A DNA stretch of 64,000 nucleotides from Bog-756 sp963769765 (GCA_963769765.1 CAVYNA010000004.1:620001-684000); one strand, 5' to 3'. Positions 55,758-64,000 are shown, numbered from the stretch's first letter. Numbers and translations: made by a program. The notes: a model not told the origin generated them from the letters alone.

Positions 55758-57220
55758 CTGACATCGCCTCCATCGGGCTCGTCGACGGAACCGGTGCCCA
55801 CCGGCCTCGCCTTCCAGAAGTAGTTGTGCATCCCGTCCACCGTGAAGAGCCGCCGGAACGTCATCTCGACCCGTGCGCCGATCGCAACGGTGGCTGGATC
55901 CACGTCGGTCATCTCACAGCGGTACCGGCCCCCACCGTCGAAATCGACCACCGCGCCGACCACCGGCGGCGAGAGGCTGAAGGCCAGATGGTCGACAGTG
56001 AAGGTGGCCACCGTGCCCCCGACGTCGGCGAGCCTCACCCGCTCCATCTGGTCGAATGTCCGACACTGCAGGCAGACCCGGGCCGGGGGCAGGTGGCGGA
56101 AGCCGCAGACCTGACAGTCGCTCGCCTCGAACCCGCTCTTCCACCGGGTCGACCGCCAGGTGGCGGGAGCGCCCGGACGCTGCGGGTCCGGACGACGCGG
56201 CGGCTCCCGGACGAGCGCACCGCGCCATGTGAGGAATCGCGCATAGTCGACCGCCGACGCGGGTCGTGCCACGAGCTCCTCGACCGTCGCCACCCCGGCG
56301 TCGGCCCGGGCCGCTGCGACGTCCGCGAGCGCCGGCGTCGTGCGCAGCACGACGACATCGGCGCCGTCGGCCACCACGACCAGCGCGATGAGCTGCCCGG
56401 GCTCGGCGCGTTCGAGCGCGTCGGCGAGCATGATGCCGGGCTGGGCGGCACCCAGGTTCCCGATCGACGAGCCCCGATCGGCGACCATCGCTTCGGGACG
56501 CACCCCGAGCGAGCGCTGCACGGCCACGACGGCCCTCGCGTGCAGACCGGCCACCGCCACATGGTCGAGGTCCGCAGCGAGCAGGCCCGAACGCTTCAGC
56601 GCCTCGGCGAACGCGGCCTCGACCTGGGGAACGTAGACCTCCTGGCCGAAACGCTCCTCCCACTGCCGGGAGCTGGACTCGCCGGGCACGCGCCACCGGT
56701 CGAGGAACTCGAAGGTCGATGCCGCGTGGGTGACCACCTCGGCCGCCACGCCTGGACCGGTGCCGAACACCAGCGCGACCGCACCGTCACCGCTGTCCCG
56801 CTCCTCGGGGCCGCCCGCCGGCCCGGTCCGCAGGTCCGAGAGGACCGCCAGCGACCTCCGCTCGCCGGCGGCCGCCTCGGCGGACCGGATCGTCCCGACC
56901 GCCGAGCGCACCGACCCCATCAGGTCGTAGGCACCCGCCCAGGCCGGGAGCTCGAGAGCCGCGTGGATCGCGGTCGCGTTGGTCTTGTCGAGGTAGGCCG
57001 GCGCCGGCGTGGTGAAGAAGAGGTCGTCGGGAGGCGGCCCGTCGAGCGCGGCGAGCGCGCGCCGGGCGGCCTCGACCCCCATCGTCGTCGTGTCCTCGTC
57101 GTACGAGGCGACCGAGCGCGTCCCGCGTCCTCCTCCGCCGCCGAGCGTGGCGCCGATCGCCGGACGCTCGAGCCGCCAGTGCGGCAGGTAGACACCCCAC
57201 GACAGGATCCCTGCGGTCAT
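55754..57220 (-). CDS. Thiolase-superfamily (HMG-CoA synthase/KAS III-like) protein fused to DUF35 OB-fold
   Basis: A 488-residue two-part protein. Residues 1 to about 345 resemble HMG-CoA synthase or ketoacyl synthase III (ILSWGVYLPHWRLERPAI, DDLFFTTPAPAYLDKTNA, GDGAVALVFGTGPG, GLHARAVVAVQRS, GNLGAAQPGIMLAD). I see no obvious catalytic cysteine at the expected place, so it may be inactive or use other residues. From residue about 375 a DUF35 domain follows, with rubredoxin-like zinc ribbon CQVCGF and CLQC and an OB-fold (FTVDHLAFSLSPP). DUF35 proteins partner thiolases and aldolases in steroid degradation (e.g. ChsH2-Ltp2), and a thiolase follows directly. Confidence 0.83.
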   Translation of the reverse strand: MTAGILSWGVYLPHWRLERPAIGATLGGGGGRGTRSVASYDEDTTTMGVEAARRALAALDGPPPDDLFFTTPAPAYLDKTNATAIHAALELPAWAGAYDLMGSVRSAVGTIRSAEAAAGERRSLAVLSDLRTGPAGGPEERDSGDGAVALVFGTGPGVAAEVVTHAASTFEFLDRWRVPGESSSRQWEERFGQEVYVPQVEAAFAEALKRSGLLAADLDHVAVAGLHARAVVAVQRSLGVRPEAMVADRGSSIGNLGAAQPGIMLADALERAEPGQLIALVVVADGADVVVLRTTPALADVAAARADAGVATVEELVARPASAVDYARFLTWRGALVREPPRRPDPQRPGAPATWRSTRWKSGFEASDCQVCGFRHLPPARVCLQCRTFDQMERVRLADVGGTVATFTVDHLAFSLSPPVVGAVVDFDGGGRYRCEMTDVDPATVAIGARVEMTFRRLFTVDGMHNYFWKARPVGTGSVDEPDGGDVR

Positions 57221-57323
57221 GATCCCGAGTCCTCTTCCCGAACGCCGCCCGGACGGGAGTGGCGTTTCCGCCGGAGAGCATAGTTCCCTCTCGTCCGACC
57301 CCTCCTCGTGCGCTGTACGCCGC

Positions 57324-58295
57324 CTACCCGACCGCGGGGAGGACCTCGCGCTCGAACAGCTGCAGGCTCTCCCACGCGAGCTCCGGTGGAATGCCGCCGC
57401 ACATCGGGTGGAACACCGCGAACGGAATGGCGGACGACTCCATCTCCGCGAGGAAGTCGGCGGGGGTGAGGACCCGGTACCGTCCCGTCGTTCGCAGGGA
57501 CGCGACGTCTCCGATCGTGTGGTAGCCGGTGGCGACGGCCTGTCGGGGCTGGAGCGCCGCATAGGCGTTGTTCTCGTACAAGAAGAACGGCGCGAGCCGG
57601 TCCCAACCCTTGTCAGGATCCTCGGCCAACACGACGAGGCTCGAGTCACCCAACGTCCACGGGCCCGGATCGTCCTTGCCGAGCACGTGCATCTCGTCCC
57701 GGTAGTACTCCCACGCGCTCGGGTCGGAGGGAATGAAGCCGTCGGCGATGCGTGCTGCCCGGCGTGCTGCCGGTTCGCTGCTCCCGCCCATGGCCACGCG
57801 CGGGCTGCCCCGCAGGAGTGGAGCGGGCGTCACCCGCACGGTGCGTCCGCGGAATTCGAACGGCTCGCCTGCGAACGCCGACTTCAACGTGGCCACCATC
57901 TCCGTCACCCGGCGTGGGCGTTCCGCCATGGGCACGCCGAACATCTCGAACTCCTGTTCTGCGTACCCCCCGGCCACGAGGACGTCCACGCGACCCCGGG
58001 TCAGGTGGTCCAGCACGAGGAGATCCTCGGCCGTGCGGAGCGGATCGTTGAACGGAGCGATCAGCGCAGCGATGGTGAACCGGACGCCGGCCGTCCGGGC
58101 GGCCATCGCGGCCACGATCGGTACCGGACTCGGCAGGTAGCCGTCGTCGGCGCCATGGTGCTCGCTGATCGCGATGCTGACGCAGCCGAGCCGATCTGCC
58201 CACTCCGCCATCTCCAGCGCCGCTGCGTACCTGTCGGCCATCGCGACCCCGGCAAATGGCGGATTGCGGAAGTCGAATCTCAATCCGAACAACAC
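57324..58295 (-). CDS. LLM-class flavin-dependent oxidoreductase
   Basis: A 323-residue luciferase-like protein. LGCVSIAISEHHGADDGYL near residue 36 contains the EHH motif of bacterial luciferase-type monooxygenases, distinguishing it from the F420-type protein at 29827; LDHLTRGRVDVLVAGGYAE and RVTEMVATLKSAFAGEP follow. It probably uses reduced FMN or F420 to oxidise a catabolic intermediate. GTG 58295 has AGGAGGAG upstream. The VOC protein at 58326 precedes it on the same strand by 30 bp, a likely two-gene operon. Confidence 0.88.
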   Translation of the reverse strand: MLFGLRFDFRNPPFAGVAMADRYAAALEMAEWADRLGCVSIAISEHHGADDGYLPSPVPIVAAMAARTAGVRFTIAALIAPFNDPLRTAEDLLVLDHLTRGRVDVLVAGGYAEQEFEMFGVPMAERPRRVTEMVATLKSAFAGEPFEFRGRTVRVTPAPLLRGSPRVAMGGSSEPAARRAARIADGFIPSDPSAWEYYRDEMHVLGKDDPGPWTLGDSSLVVLAEDPDKGWDRLAPFFLYENNAYAALQPRQAVATGYHTIGDVASLRTTGRYRVLTPADFLAEMESSAIPFAVFHPMCGGIPPELAWESLQLFEREVLPAVG

Positions 58296-58325
58296 CCTGT
58301 CTCCTCCTGTCCGAACCGGTGTGGT

Positions 58326-58769
58326 TCAGGGCTTGGGCGGAAGGTGGTCACGGTAGGCGACCGGCAACAGTTCGATGAGCTGTCCGTCGGGATCTCGGAT
58401 GAACAACGCGACACCGACGTCGGAGTCCTCGAGGACCTCTCCGCCGTGCTCGGCGGCCTGCTCGGCCGTGGCCCGGACGTCCTCGACCGAGATCGACAGG
58501 TGGGTGAGGCCCGGTTCGTTCATCGTCCGGGCACGAAACGGCGCACTCGCGCCCGGCGCGGCATAGTGCATCAGCTCGAGGACGAAGCCGTCGAGGGTCA
58601 GGTACGACGCGGTGACACCCAACGGCGGCGTCAGCCCGCAGAGCTTGGCCGTCGGCTCATCAGGTGGTGCGATCTCGTACCAGGGCTTGAACCCGAAGAC
58701 GTCCTGATAGAAGCGCTTCGACCGCTCGATGTCGGTGACGACGTGCCCGGTATGGTTGTACGTCGACAT
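58326..58769 (-). CDS. VOC/glyoxalase-fold protein
   Basis: A 147-residue vicinal oxygen chelate protein. NHTGHVVTDIERSKRFYQD starts the first beta-alpha-beta-beta-beta unit with a likely metal histidine, GLTHLSISVEDVRATAEQ starts the second, and FIRDPDGQLIELLP gives the closing metal glutamate. Members include glyoxalases, ring-cleavage dioxygenases and methylmalonyl-CoA epimerases; the short length fits epimerase or glyoxalase types. ATG 58769 follows GGAGG. It leads the LLM gene at 57324. Confidence 0.87.
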   Translation of the reverse strand: MSTYNHTGHVVTDIERSKRFYQDVFGFKPWYEIAPPDEPTAKLCGLTPPLGVTASYLTLDGFVLELMHYAAPGASAPFRARTMNEPGLTHLSISVEDVRATAEQAAEHGGEVLEDSDVGVALFIRDPDGQLIELLPVAYRDHLPPKP

Positions 58770-58933
58770 CGGTCGCCTCCGGCCGAGCACGGCCGGCCGT
58801 GCTCACTCGTCCGAAACTAACACCGGCCCGTGGTGACCGACTTCGTCGGGCGGGGGAACCGGTGCTCTAAGCTCCGGCCGGGCCGATCCACCGGTGCACT
58901 TCTGGTCCGGTGATGGGAGCAGCGAGGAGGCAG

Positions 58934-60085
58934 ATGCGGGAGCGGCCGTTCGATCAGGAGCACGACGAATTCCGCCAGAGCTTCCGCCGCTTCGTCGAGT
59001 CCGAGATGGTCCCGTTCTCGGCCGACTGGGATGCGGCGGGCATCGTCGACCGGGAGGTCTTCAAGAAGGCCGGCGCGCACGGCTTCTTGGGTATGGCGAT
59101 TCCGGCACACCTCGGAGGCGGCGGCAACCCCGACTTCCGCTTCAACCTGATCGTCGCCGAGGAGCTCCACCGCGTCGGCATGAACGGCGCGGCCCTCGGA
59201 TTCGCGCTCCACAACGACATCTGCCTGCCCTACCTGCTCGAGTACTCGACCGACGAGCAGGCCCGCCGTTGGCTGCCCGGGGTGGCGAGTGGTGAGCTCA
59301 TCCTCGCGATTGCGATGACCGAACCGGGAGCCGGCTCGGATCTCGCGTCGATCGCGATGACCGCTCGCCGAGACGGTGACACCTACGTGCTCAACGGGTC
59401 GAAGACGTTCATCACCAACGGGATCAACGCTGATCTCGTGGTATGCGCGGTGAAGACCGACCCCGCTCTCGCACACCGAGGGATCAGCCTGGTGGTGGTC
59501 GAGGCGGGAGCTCCGGGCTTCGAGCGCGGCCGCAACCTGGACAAGGTCGGGATGCACGCCCAGGACACCGCCGAGCTCTTCTTCACCGACTGCCGCGTTC
59601 CGGCCGACAACCTGCTCGGCGCCGAGGGCGAGGGCTTCGGCCAGCTCGTCCGCAACCTCGCTCAGGAGCGGCTCTCGCTCGCGGCAGGTGGCCTCGCCGG
59701 GGCACGGGCAGCGCTGGACTGGACCGTCTCGTACGTGCGCGAGCGTCGTGCCTTCGGCGTTCCCATCGGCTCATTCCAGCACACCCGTTTCACCCTCGCC
59801 GAGCTCGCCACCGAGATCGCGATCGGCGAGTCGTTCATCGACCAGTGCGCGCTGGCTCTCAACGACCGCCTGCTGACAGTAGAGGACGCCGCGATGGCCA
59901 AGTGGTGGTGCACCGAGCTCCAGGGACGGACGACCACCAGCTGTCTCCAGCTGCACGGCGGGTACGGCTACATGACCGAGTTCCCGATCGCAAAGGGCTT
60001 CCTCGACGGGCGGGTGACCACCATCTACGGCGGCACCACCGAGATCATGAAGGAGATCATCGGGCGTTCGCTGCAGCTCGGCTGA
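58934..60085 (+). CDS. Long-chain-type acyl-CoA dehydrogenase
   Basis: A 383-residue dehydrogenase: AMTEPGAGSDLASIAMTA, LNGSKTFITNGINADLVV, NLAQERLSLAAGGLAGA, LQLHGGYGYMTEFPIAK and the end TIYGGTTEIMKEIIGRSL. The YGGT where short-chain enzymes have xEGT, together with TEIMKEII, is the pattern of long-chain acyl-CoA dehydrogenases, whose catalytic glutamate lies in an earlier helix. ATG 58934 is preferred, with GAGGAGG three bases upstream (close spacing); GTG 58910 or ATG 58913 are alternatives. Electrons go to ETF. Confidence 0.9.
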   Translation: MRERPFDQEHDEFRQSFRRFVESEMVPFSADWDAAGIVDREVFKKAGAHGFLGMAIPAHLGGGGNPDFRFNLIVAEELHRVGMNGAALGFALHNDICLPYLLEYSTDEQARRWLPGVASGELILAIAMTEPGAGSDLASIAMTARRDGDTYVLNGSKTFITNGINADLVVCAVKTDPALAHRGISLVVVEAGAPGFERGRNLDKVGMHAQDTAELFFTDCRVPADNLLGAEGEGFGQLVRNLAQERLSLAAGGLAGARAALDWTVSYVRERRAFGVPIGSFQHTRFTLAELATEIAIGESFIDQCALALNDRLLTVEDAAMAKWWCTELQGRTTTSCLQLHGGYGYMTEFPIAKGFLDGRVTTIYGGTTEIMKEIIGRSLQLG

Positions 60086-60104
60086 GCTGCACGGACCGCC
60101 CGGG

Positions 60105-62165
60105 TCAGGCGGTGGCGGCGGTCTTCGGTGCGACGTCGGTGAGGAGATCCCCGTCGGAGGTCGGCTCGCAGCGGTCGCCCGGCCGGAGGACCAGGGTGGT
60201 GAAGGGGCTCGTGACCACTGCCGGTCCGACCACGACCATCCCCGGGAGCAGCGAATCGGCTTCGAAGGCGGGGGCGTCGTGCCACGACCCTTCGACCCAG
60301 AGCCGCCGGATCCCCGTCGCGGCCGGCTCACGTCCGACGCGCTCGAGCGCAAGCGGCGTCATCTTCGCGACCTCCCCGATCGTGGTGAGCCGGATGCCGC
60401 GCACGATGGGTTCTTGTGCCCGGGCCTCGATGAGCCGTGCCTCCTCGTTGCGCCGGTGGAACTCGGCGACCGCGGTCTCCACGTCGGTGGGCGCGTCGAC
60501 CTGGACCGCCACGTCGAACGTCTGGCCCGGGTAGACGAGGAGCAACGACCACTGGAGCGTGATCTGTTCGTCGGCCACTCCCGCCTCGTGGAGCTCGTCC
60601 AGCGCGGCGGTCCGCAGCTCGTCGGCCAACCGTTCGAGGACGGCGGGATCGGTCTGCTGCCAGGGGACGACATATCCCCGCGAGTCGTCGATGACATGGT
60701 CGGCGGTGAGAAGCCCGAGTGCGGAGAGCCCGGCCGCACCACGTGGGATCAACACATGGGCCATGCCGAGCTCCGCTGCCTGGGTCGTGGCGTGCACCGC
60801 GCCCATCCCGCCGAAGGCGACCAGGTCGAGGACCCTCGGGTCCGCGCCGGCCAAAGAGAGGACGCGTCGGACCGCGTCGGTCATGTGGGCGTCGATGAGC
60901 CGGACCGCGGCCACCGCCGTCTCTTCGGCGTCCATCCCGAGCGGAGCGCCGAGCGCGGCGAGCGCGGCTCGTGCCCCCTCGAGATCGAGCTCCATGCGGC
61001 CGGCGGCAAAACCACCGGGGACGAGCCTGCCGAGAACGAGATCCGCGTCGGTGACGGTCGGCTGCGTCCCCCCGCGTCGGTAGCAGACGGGACCCGGGGA
61101 GCTCCCTGCCGACTGCGGTCCGACCTGGAGGACGCCGTCGTCGACCCAGATGATCGAGCCGCCACCGGCCCCGACCGAGGAGATGTCGACCATCGGGATG
61201 CCGATGCAGTACCGGTGCCGCCAGTTCCAGTCCATCTTGATCTCGGGGCGGCCGCCTCGGATGAGGCAGACGTCGTAGCTGGTCCCGCCCATGTCGACGC
61301 TGACCACATCGCCGAGCCCGGCACGGCTCGCCGAACGGGCCGCGGCGGTGACCCCGCCAGTCGGACCCGAGCCGATCGTGGCGACCGCACGCTGGGCCGC
61401 TGCCGGCGCGGTCACGACTCCGCCGGCCGAGGTCGCGACCAGCAGCTCGTTCCGGTACCCGGTCGCCGCGAGCCCGTCGACGAGCCGTCGGAGGTAGCGC
61501 GCGATAGGCGGACCGACGTACGCGTTGACCAGTGCGGTCGACGTACGCTCGAACTCCGGCGGCTTCGGGAGGACCTGGTGCGAGAGGGAGACCATCTCGA
61601 CGTCGGGGTACTCGTCGAGGATCAGCTCGCGCGCGCGCAGCTCGTGGGCCGGGTTCAGGTACGAGTGGAGGAACGACACCGCGATCGAGGTGACTCCGAA
61701 CGCGCGCAATCGGGCGACGGCCTTGCGCACGGCCTCCTCGTCGAGAGGAGTCTCGACCTCGCCCTCCGACGTCATCCGCCCGGGGATCTCGAGCCGCACC
61801 CGACGACGCGCGATCGGGTCCGGCGGAGGGTAGGCCGGATCCCAGATCTCCTCCTTGAAGCAACGGCGGAACTCGATCTCGTCGCGGAAGCCCTCGGTGA
61901 CGAGCAGCCCCGTCGGTGCCCCCTTCATCTGGATCATCGTGTTGTCAGCCGTCGTGGTCCCGTGCACGATGGTCCGCGTCTGGTCGGCGAGCTCCTCGAC
62001 AGCGATCCCTTCGGCCGTCGCGAGTTGCGCGAGGCCCGCCAGCACGCCGATGCTCTGGTCCTCGGGCGTGGTGGGGGCCTTCTCCAGCACGACCGTGCCG
62101 TCGGGACGGCGCAGGACGCAGTCGGTGAAGGTCCCGCCGACGTCGATACCCAGCCGATAGCTCAT
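60105..62165 (-). CDS. Hydantoinase A/oxoprolinase (HyuA)-type ATPase subunit
   Basis: A 686-residue protein of the hydantoinase A family (PF05378 N-terminal plus PF01968): GIDVGGTFTDCVLRRPDG is the phosphate-binding motif of the ASKHA ATPase fold, VHGTTTADNTMI follows, SVDMGGTSYDVCLI is the second phosphate motif and FGGMGAVHATTQAAELG the adenosine region. It hydrolyses ATP to activate a lactam or ketone substrate in complex with a HyuB subunit, here perhaps the one at 47431. ATG 62165 follows GGGGAGGG. It is divergent from the TetR gene at 62392. Confidence 0.92.
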   Translation of the reverse strand: MSYRLGIDVGGTFTDCVLRRPDGTVVLEKAPTTPEDQSIGVLAGLAQLATAEGIAVEELADQTRTIVHGTTTADNTMIQMKGAPTGLLVTEGFRDEIEFRRCFKEEIWDPAYPPPDPIARRRVRLEIPGRMTSEGEVETPLDEEAVRKAVARLRAFGVTSIAVSFLHSYLNPAHELRARELILDEYPDVEMVSLSHQVLPKPPEFERTSTALVNAYVGPPIARYLRRLVDGLAATGYRNELLVATSAGGVVTAPAAAQRAVATIGSGPTGGVTAAARSASRAGLGDVVSVDMGGTSYDVCLIRGGRPEIKMDWNWRHRYCIGIPMVDISSVGAGGGSIIWVDDGVLQVGPQSAGSSPGPVCYRRGGTQPTVTDADLVLGRLVPGGFAAGRMELDLEGARAALAALGAPLGMDAEETAVAAVRLIDAHMTDAVRRVLSLAGADPRVLDLVAFGGMGAVHATTQAAELGMAHVLIPRGAAGLSALGLLTADHVIDDSRGYVVPWQQTDPAVLERLADELRTAALDELHEAGVADEQITLQWSLLLVYPGQTFDVAVQVDAPTDVETAVAEFHRRNEEARLIEARAQEPIVRGIRLTTIGEVAKMTPLALERVGREPAATGIRRLWVEGSWHDAPAFEADSLLPGMVVVGPAVVTSPFTTLVLRPGDRCEPTSDGDLLTDVAPKTAATA

Positions 62166-62307
62166 GGCCCTCCCCACCTGCTCGATGCCCACCAGGGGCG
62201 ACCCGCGCGAGAACCCTACCCTCGGTCCAAATAGCGCTCAATCGCGCAGGTCGAGAATCCCCTTCTCCGGCGAGGACAGCATGCGAAGCGCGAGTGGGCT
62301 CCCCACC

Positions 62308-62313
62308 TATACT
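62308..62313 (+). promoter_or_regulatory. Candidate -10 element for the TetR gene at 62392
   Basis: TATACT is a near-consensus -10 hexamer in the 226-bp gap between HyuA and TetR, about 79 bases before the TetR start. Upstream at 62216-62234, TACCCTCGGTCCAAATAG resembles the region around operator site 2 (TACCGCTCGGTCCAATAG). Confidence 0.35.
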
Positions 62314-62391
62314 CCCTGTACCTCACGCGAGGCGGCGTCCACCACCAGCCGGCCCGTCCGGCGGCCCGTGTCAACCTTCCGAGGCCCGCGC

Positions 62392-63054
62392 ATGACCGAA
62401 CAGAGTCCCGGCACGACCCAGTGGCAGGAACGGACCGTCGAGCGTTCGCTGAAGGCGGCCCGGCAGCGGGCAATCGTCAGGGGCAATCTCTTCATCGCCG
62501 CGGCCGTCGAGCTGTTGCGGACCACGGGCAAGCCGGACTTCACCGTCCAAGAGGTCGTCGACCGCGCGGGGATGTCGCTGCGCTCCTTCTACCACCACTT
62601 CGCGACCAAGGACGACCTCCTCCTCGCGCTGATCGAAGAGACCGTCCAGCGCCATGTCGCGGCGATCCGCAAGCAGGTCGCGGCCGAACGCGAACCAGTC
62701 GCCAAGCTGACCGTGGTGGTGACCGCGATGTTCGGCAGCCAGGAGACCGACGATCCGGCCTCACGCGGGCTCGTCCTCTTCCACTGGCATCTCGCCGACT
62801 CGCGCTCCGACGAGTTCGCCGCCACGATCTCCCCTTATGTGGACACGGTCGAGGAGATCCTCGACGCCGGCATCGCACAGGGCGTCTTCCGCTCGGACAT
62901 GAGTCCCGGCGTGATGGCGACGATCGTCATCCATACACTGATCTCCATCCTCGACATGCGGGCGCTCGGCGTCCGGCTCAACGACGACGAGGTCAGCGCC
63001 GAAGACATGACGCGGTGGTGCCTCTCGGCAGTTACGGCGACGCCGGCCTCGTAG
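62392..63054 (+). CDS. TetR family transcriptional regulator
   Basis: A 220-residue regulator. A 40-residue N-terminal arm precedes the helix-turn-helix (FIAAAVELLRTTGKPDFTV, then VVDRAGMSLRSFYHHFATKDD, residues about 36-78). The C-terminal domain is helical with the TetR_C-like MSPGVMATIVIHTLISILD. It is divergent from HyuA and probably regulates it; the downstream dehydrogenase remnant and thioesterase are convergent. Ligand unknown. Confidence 0.9.
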   Translation: MTEQSPGTTQWQERTVERSLKAARQRAIVRGNLFIAAAVELLRTTGKPDFTVQEVVDRAGMSLRSFYHHFATKDDLLLALIEETVQRHVAAIRKQVAAEREPVAKLTVVVTAMFGSQETDDPASRGLVLFHWHLADSRSDEFAATISPYVDTVEEILDAGIAQGVFRSDMSPGVMATIVIHTLISILDMRALGVRLNDDEVSAEDMTRWCLSAVTATPAS

Positions 63055-63072
63055 CCGACCTGCGTGCTCCGC

Positions 63073-63274
63073 TCAGCGGGTGCGCGGCAGTCCGAGACCC
63101 CGCTGGGCGATCATGTCGCGGCGGATCTCGCTCCTGCCGGCGTAGATGGTCGTCCCGACCGCGTGGCGCACGATGTGCTCGGGTTGTCCGCGCTCGGACG
63201 CGCTCGGCTCGAAGTAGCTCCGGAGCCCGTCGAGCAGGTCGACCCAGATCTTCAGATCCGACCGCGGCGAGGGG
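63073..63274 (-). pseudogene. C-terminal remnant of an acyl-CoA dehydrogenase
   Basis: Directly after the thioesterase stop, the minus strand encodes about 65 residues ending TTIYAGRSEIRRDMIAQRGL and a stop at 63073-63075. This is the universal acyl-CoA dehydrogenase C-terminus (compare IYGGTTEIMKEIIGR and AGTNEIQRTIVGER). The preceding 300 or so residues, including all FAD motifs, are absent, and no start codon lies between the thioesterase stop and the fragment. It is a third end-only gene relic in this window. Confidence 0.75.
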
Positions 63275-64000
63275 TCAGAACGCAGAGGGAGCGCCGGCCG
63301 GCGGGGCGTGGCCCGACGCGAACGCGCGGACCATGTTCTCCTGCGCGAACGACGCGACGAGCAGACCGTCCTCCGTGAAGACGTGCGCCCGGCCGTAGCT
63401 GCGACCCCGGCCGGCGGCCGGGCTCTCGTGTGCGAGCAGCATCCACCGGCTCGCGTCGACCGGTTCGTGGAAGACGAGCGTGTGGGTGATCACGCTCGTC
63501 GAAATGGTGCGGTGCGCCATCGACTGACCGATGCCCGGATGGGGTCGCATCGCGGTCCCGATGAGGAACCCGTCGGTCGCGAAGGCGAGCAGCGACTGGT
63601 TCACCAACGGGTCGGCCGGCGCGCCGGGAAAGCGGGCCCAGACATCGAGCACAGCGGGTCCGACGGCGTCCGGATCGGAAAGGTCGACACCCCCGACGAC
63701 CCGCAACTCCCAGATCTCGCTCGATTCGTCGGAGCGCACGGCATCCAGCGGATCGCCGACGTCGGGCCGTTCCGGCTGGTGGCGAATGAGGTCATCCTCG
63801 GGCGACTGGAGGAGGACCAGCGATCTCGTACAGACCTTTCCGGCCTGTCGCGCGGTCACCGAGGCGCTCGCGAACGTCCGACCCTGCTGCATCACGTCGA
63901 CCTCGAAGTCGAGGGACTCGCTGGTCGAGCCACCCCGGGCAAAGATCGTGTGGATCGACTTGACCTCTTTGGCCGGGTCGATCGCAGCGGCGGCGATCAT
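63275..64000 (-). CDS. Acyl-CoA thioesterase II (TesB-like), 5' end outside window
   Basis: At least 241 residues; the methionine at the right edge is probably internal, because TesB proteins normally begin about 35 residues earlier and the sequence opens with the FGG-loop follow-on IAAAAIDPAKEVKSIHTIF. Double-hotdog features are clear: FARGGSTSESLDFEVDVMQ, ARQAGKVCTRSLVLLQ, ISTSVITHTLVFHEPVD, and the closing SFAQENMVRAF, the usual TesB C-terminus. It hydrolyses medium/long-chain acyl-CoA. The gene that followed it is reduced to a dehydrogenase tail. Confidence 0.88.
   Translation of the reverse strand: MIAAAAIDPAKEVKSIHTIFARGGSTSESLDFEVDVMQQGRTFASASVTARQAGKVCTRSLVLLQSPEDDLIRHQPERPDVGDPLDAVRSDESSEIWELRVVGGVDLSDPDAVGPAVLDVWARFPGAPADPLVNQSLLAFATDGFLIGTAMRPHPGIGQSMAHRTISTSVITHTLVFHEPVDASRWMLLAHESPAAGRGRSYGRAHVFTEDGLLVASFAQENMVRAFASGHAPPAGAPSAF

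Overview
The window is very GC-rich, densely packed DNA from a high-GC Gram-positive bacterium (Actinomycetota). The gene set points to an environmental lineage with heavy lipid/steroid-type catabolism, for example Acidimicrobiia or a mycobacterium-like relative; this placement is inferred from gene content and not from a marker gene. Nearly every gene belongs to CoA-dependent degradation of hydrophobic compounds: seven acyl-CoA dehydrogenases plus one remnant, five acyl-CoA ligases, four enoyl-CoA hydratase/isomerases plus one remnant, five short-chain dehydrogenases (SDRs) plus one remnant, three cytochrome P450s, three CaiB-type CoA-transferases, a fused family I CoA-transferase, a thiolase, two thioesterases, three amidohydrolase-2 proteins, two LLM flavin oxidoreductases, three TetR regulators, a copper amine oxidase and separated HyuA/HyuB-type subunits. 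I see no rRNA, tRNA, CRISPR array, transposase or phage gene.

Layout. 0-8 kb: cyclase fragment, amidohydrolase, SDR, class II aldolase, acyl-CoA dehydrogenase, fused E1 alpha/beta 2-oxoacid dehydrogenase, SDR and TetR; three intergenic regions here share a TGTACYG..CGGT palindrome. 8-16 kb: acyl-CoA ligase, TetR divergent from a P450-SDR pair across a duplicated operator, SDR, double-length acyl-CoA dehydrogenase and its ferredoxin. 16-28 kb: copper amine oxidase, hydratase, ligase, phosphotransferase, second P450, an internally deleted SDR, CoA-transferases, amidohydrolase. 28-37 kb: ligases, LLM oxidoreductase, a divergent pair of acyl-CoA dehydrogenases resembling the two halves of heteromeric steroid-type enzymes, a hydratase-CoA-transferase operon, and a 392-bp gap holding a phased TACATC array. 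37-47 kb: hydratase, fused CoA-transferase, dehydrogenases, SDR, ligase, third P450 and an uncharacterised protein. 47-64 kb: HyuB, aldehyde dehydrogenase-thioesterase, an internally deleted hydratase, amidohydrolase, an exported HExxE protein behind 16-bp repeats, thiolase and thiolase-like/DUF35 fusion, LLM, VOC protein, acyl-CoA dehydrogenase, HyuA, TetR, an acyl-CoA dehydrogenase tail and an acyl-CoA thioesterase II running off the right edge.

Working together (inference): P450s, amine oxidase and aldehyde dehydrogenase would oxidise side chains to acids; ligases and CaiB proteins would form CoA esters; acyl-CoA dehydrogenases, hydratases, SDRs and thiolase would run beta-oxidation cycles; the fused CoA-transferase-like enzyme and thioesterases would finish or rescue intermediates. 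The actual substrate cannot be read from the sequence.

Two caveats. Nine otherwise well-conserved genes carry single-base frameshifts (about 13 in total, nine of them within 1.7-12.2 kb, several in short homopolymers), which looks more like consensus error than mass decay. Three further genes survive only as short remnants of their ends. Both patterns need read-level checking before being treated as biology.
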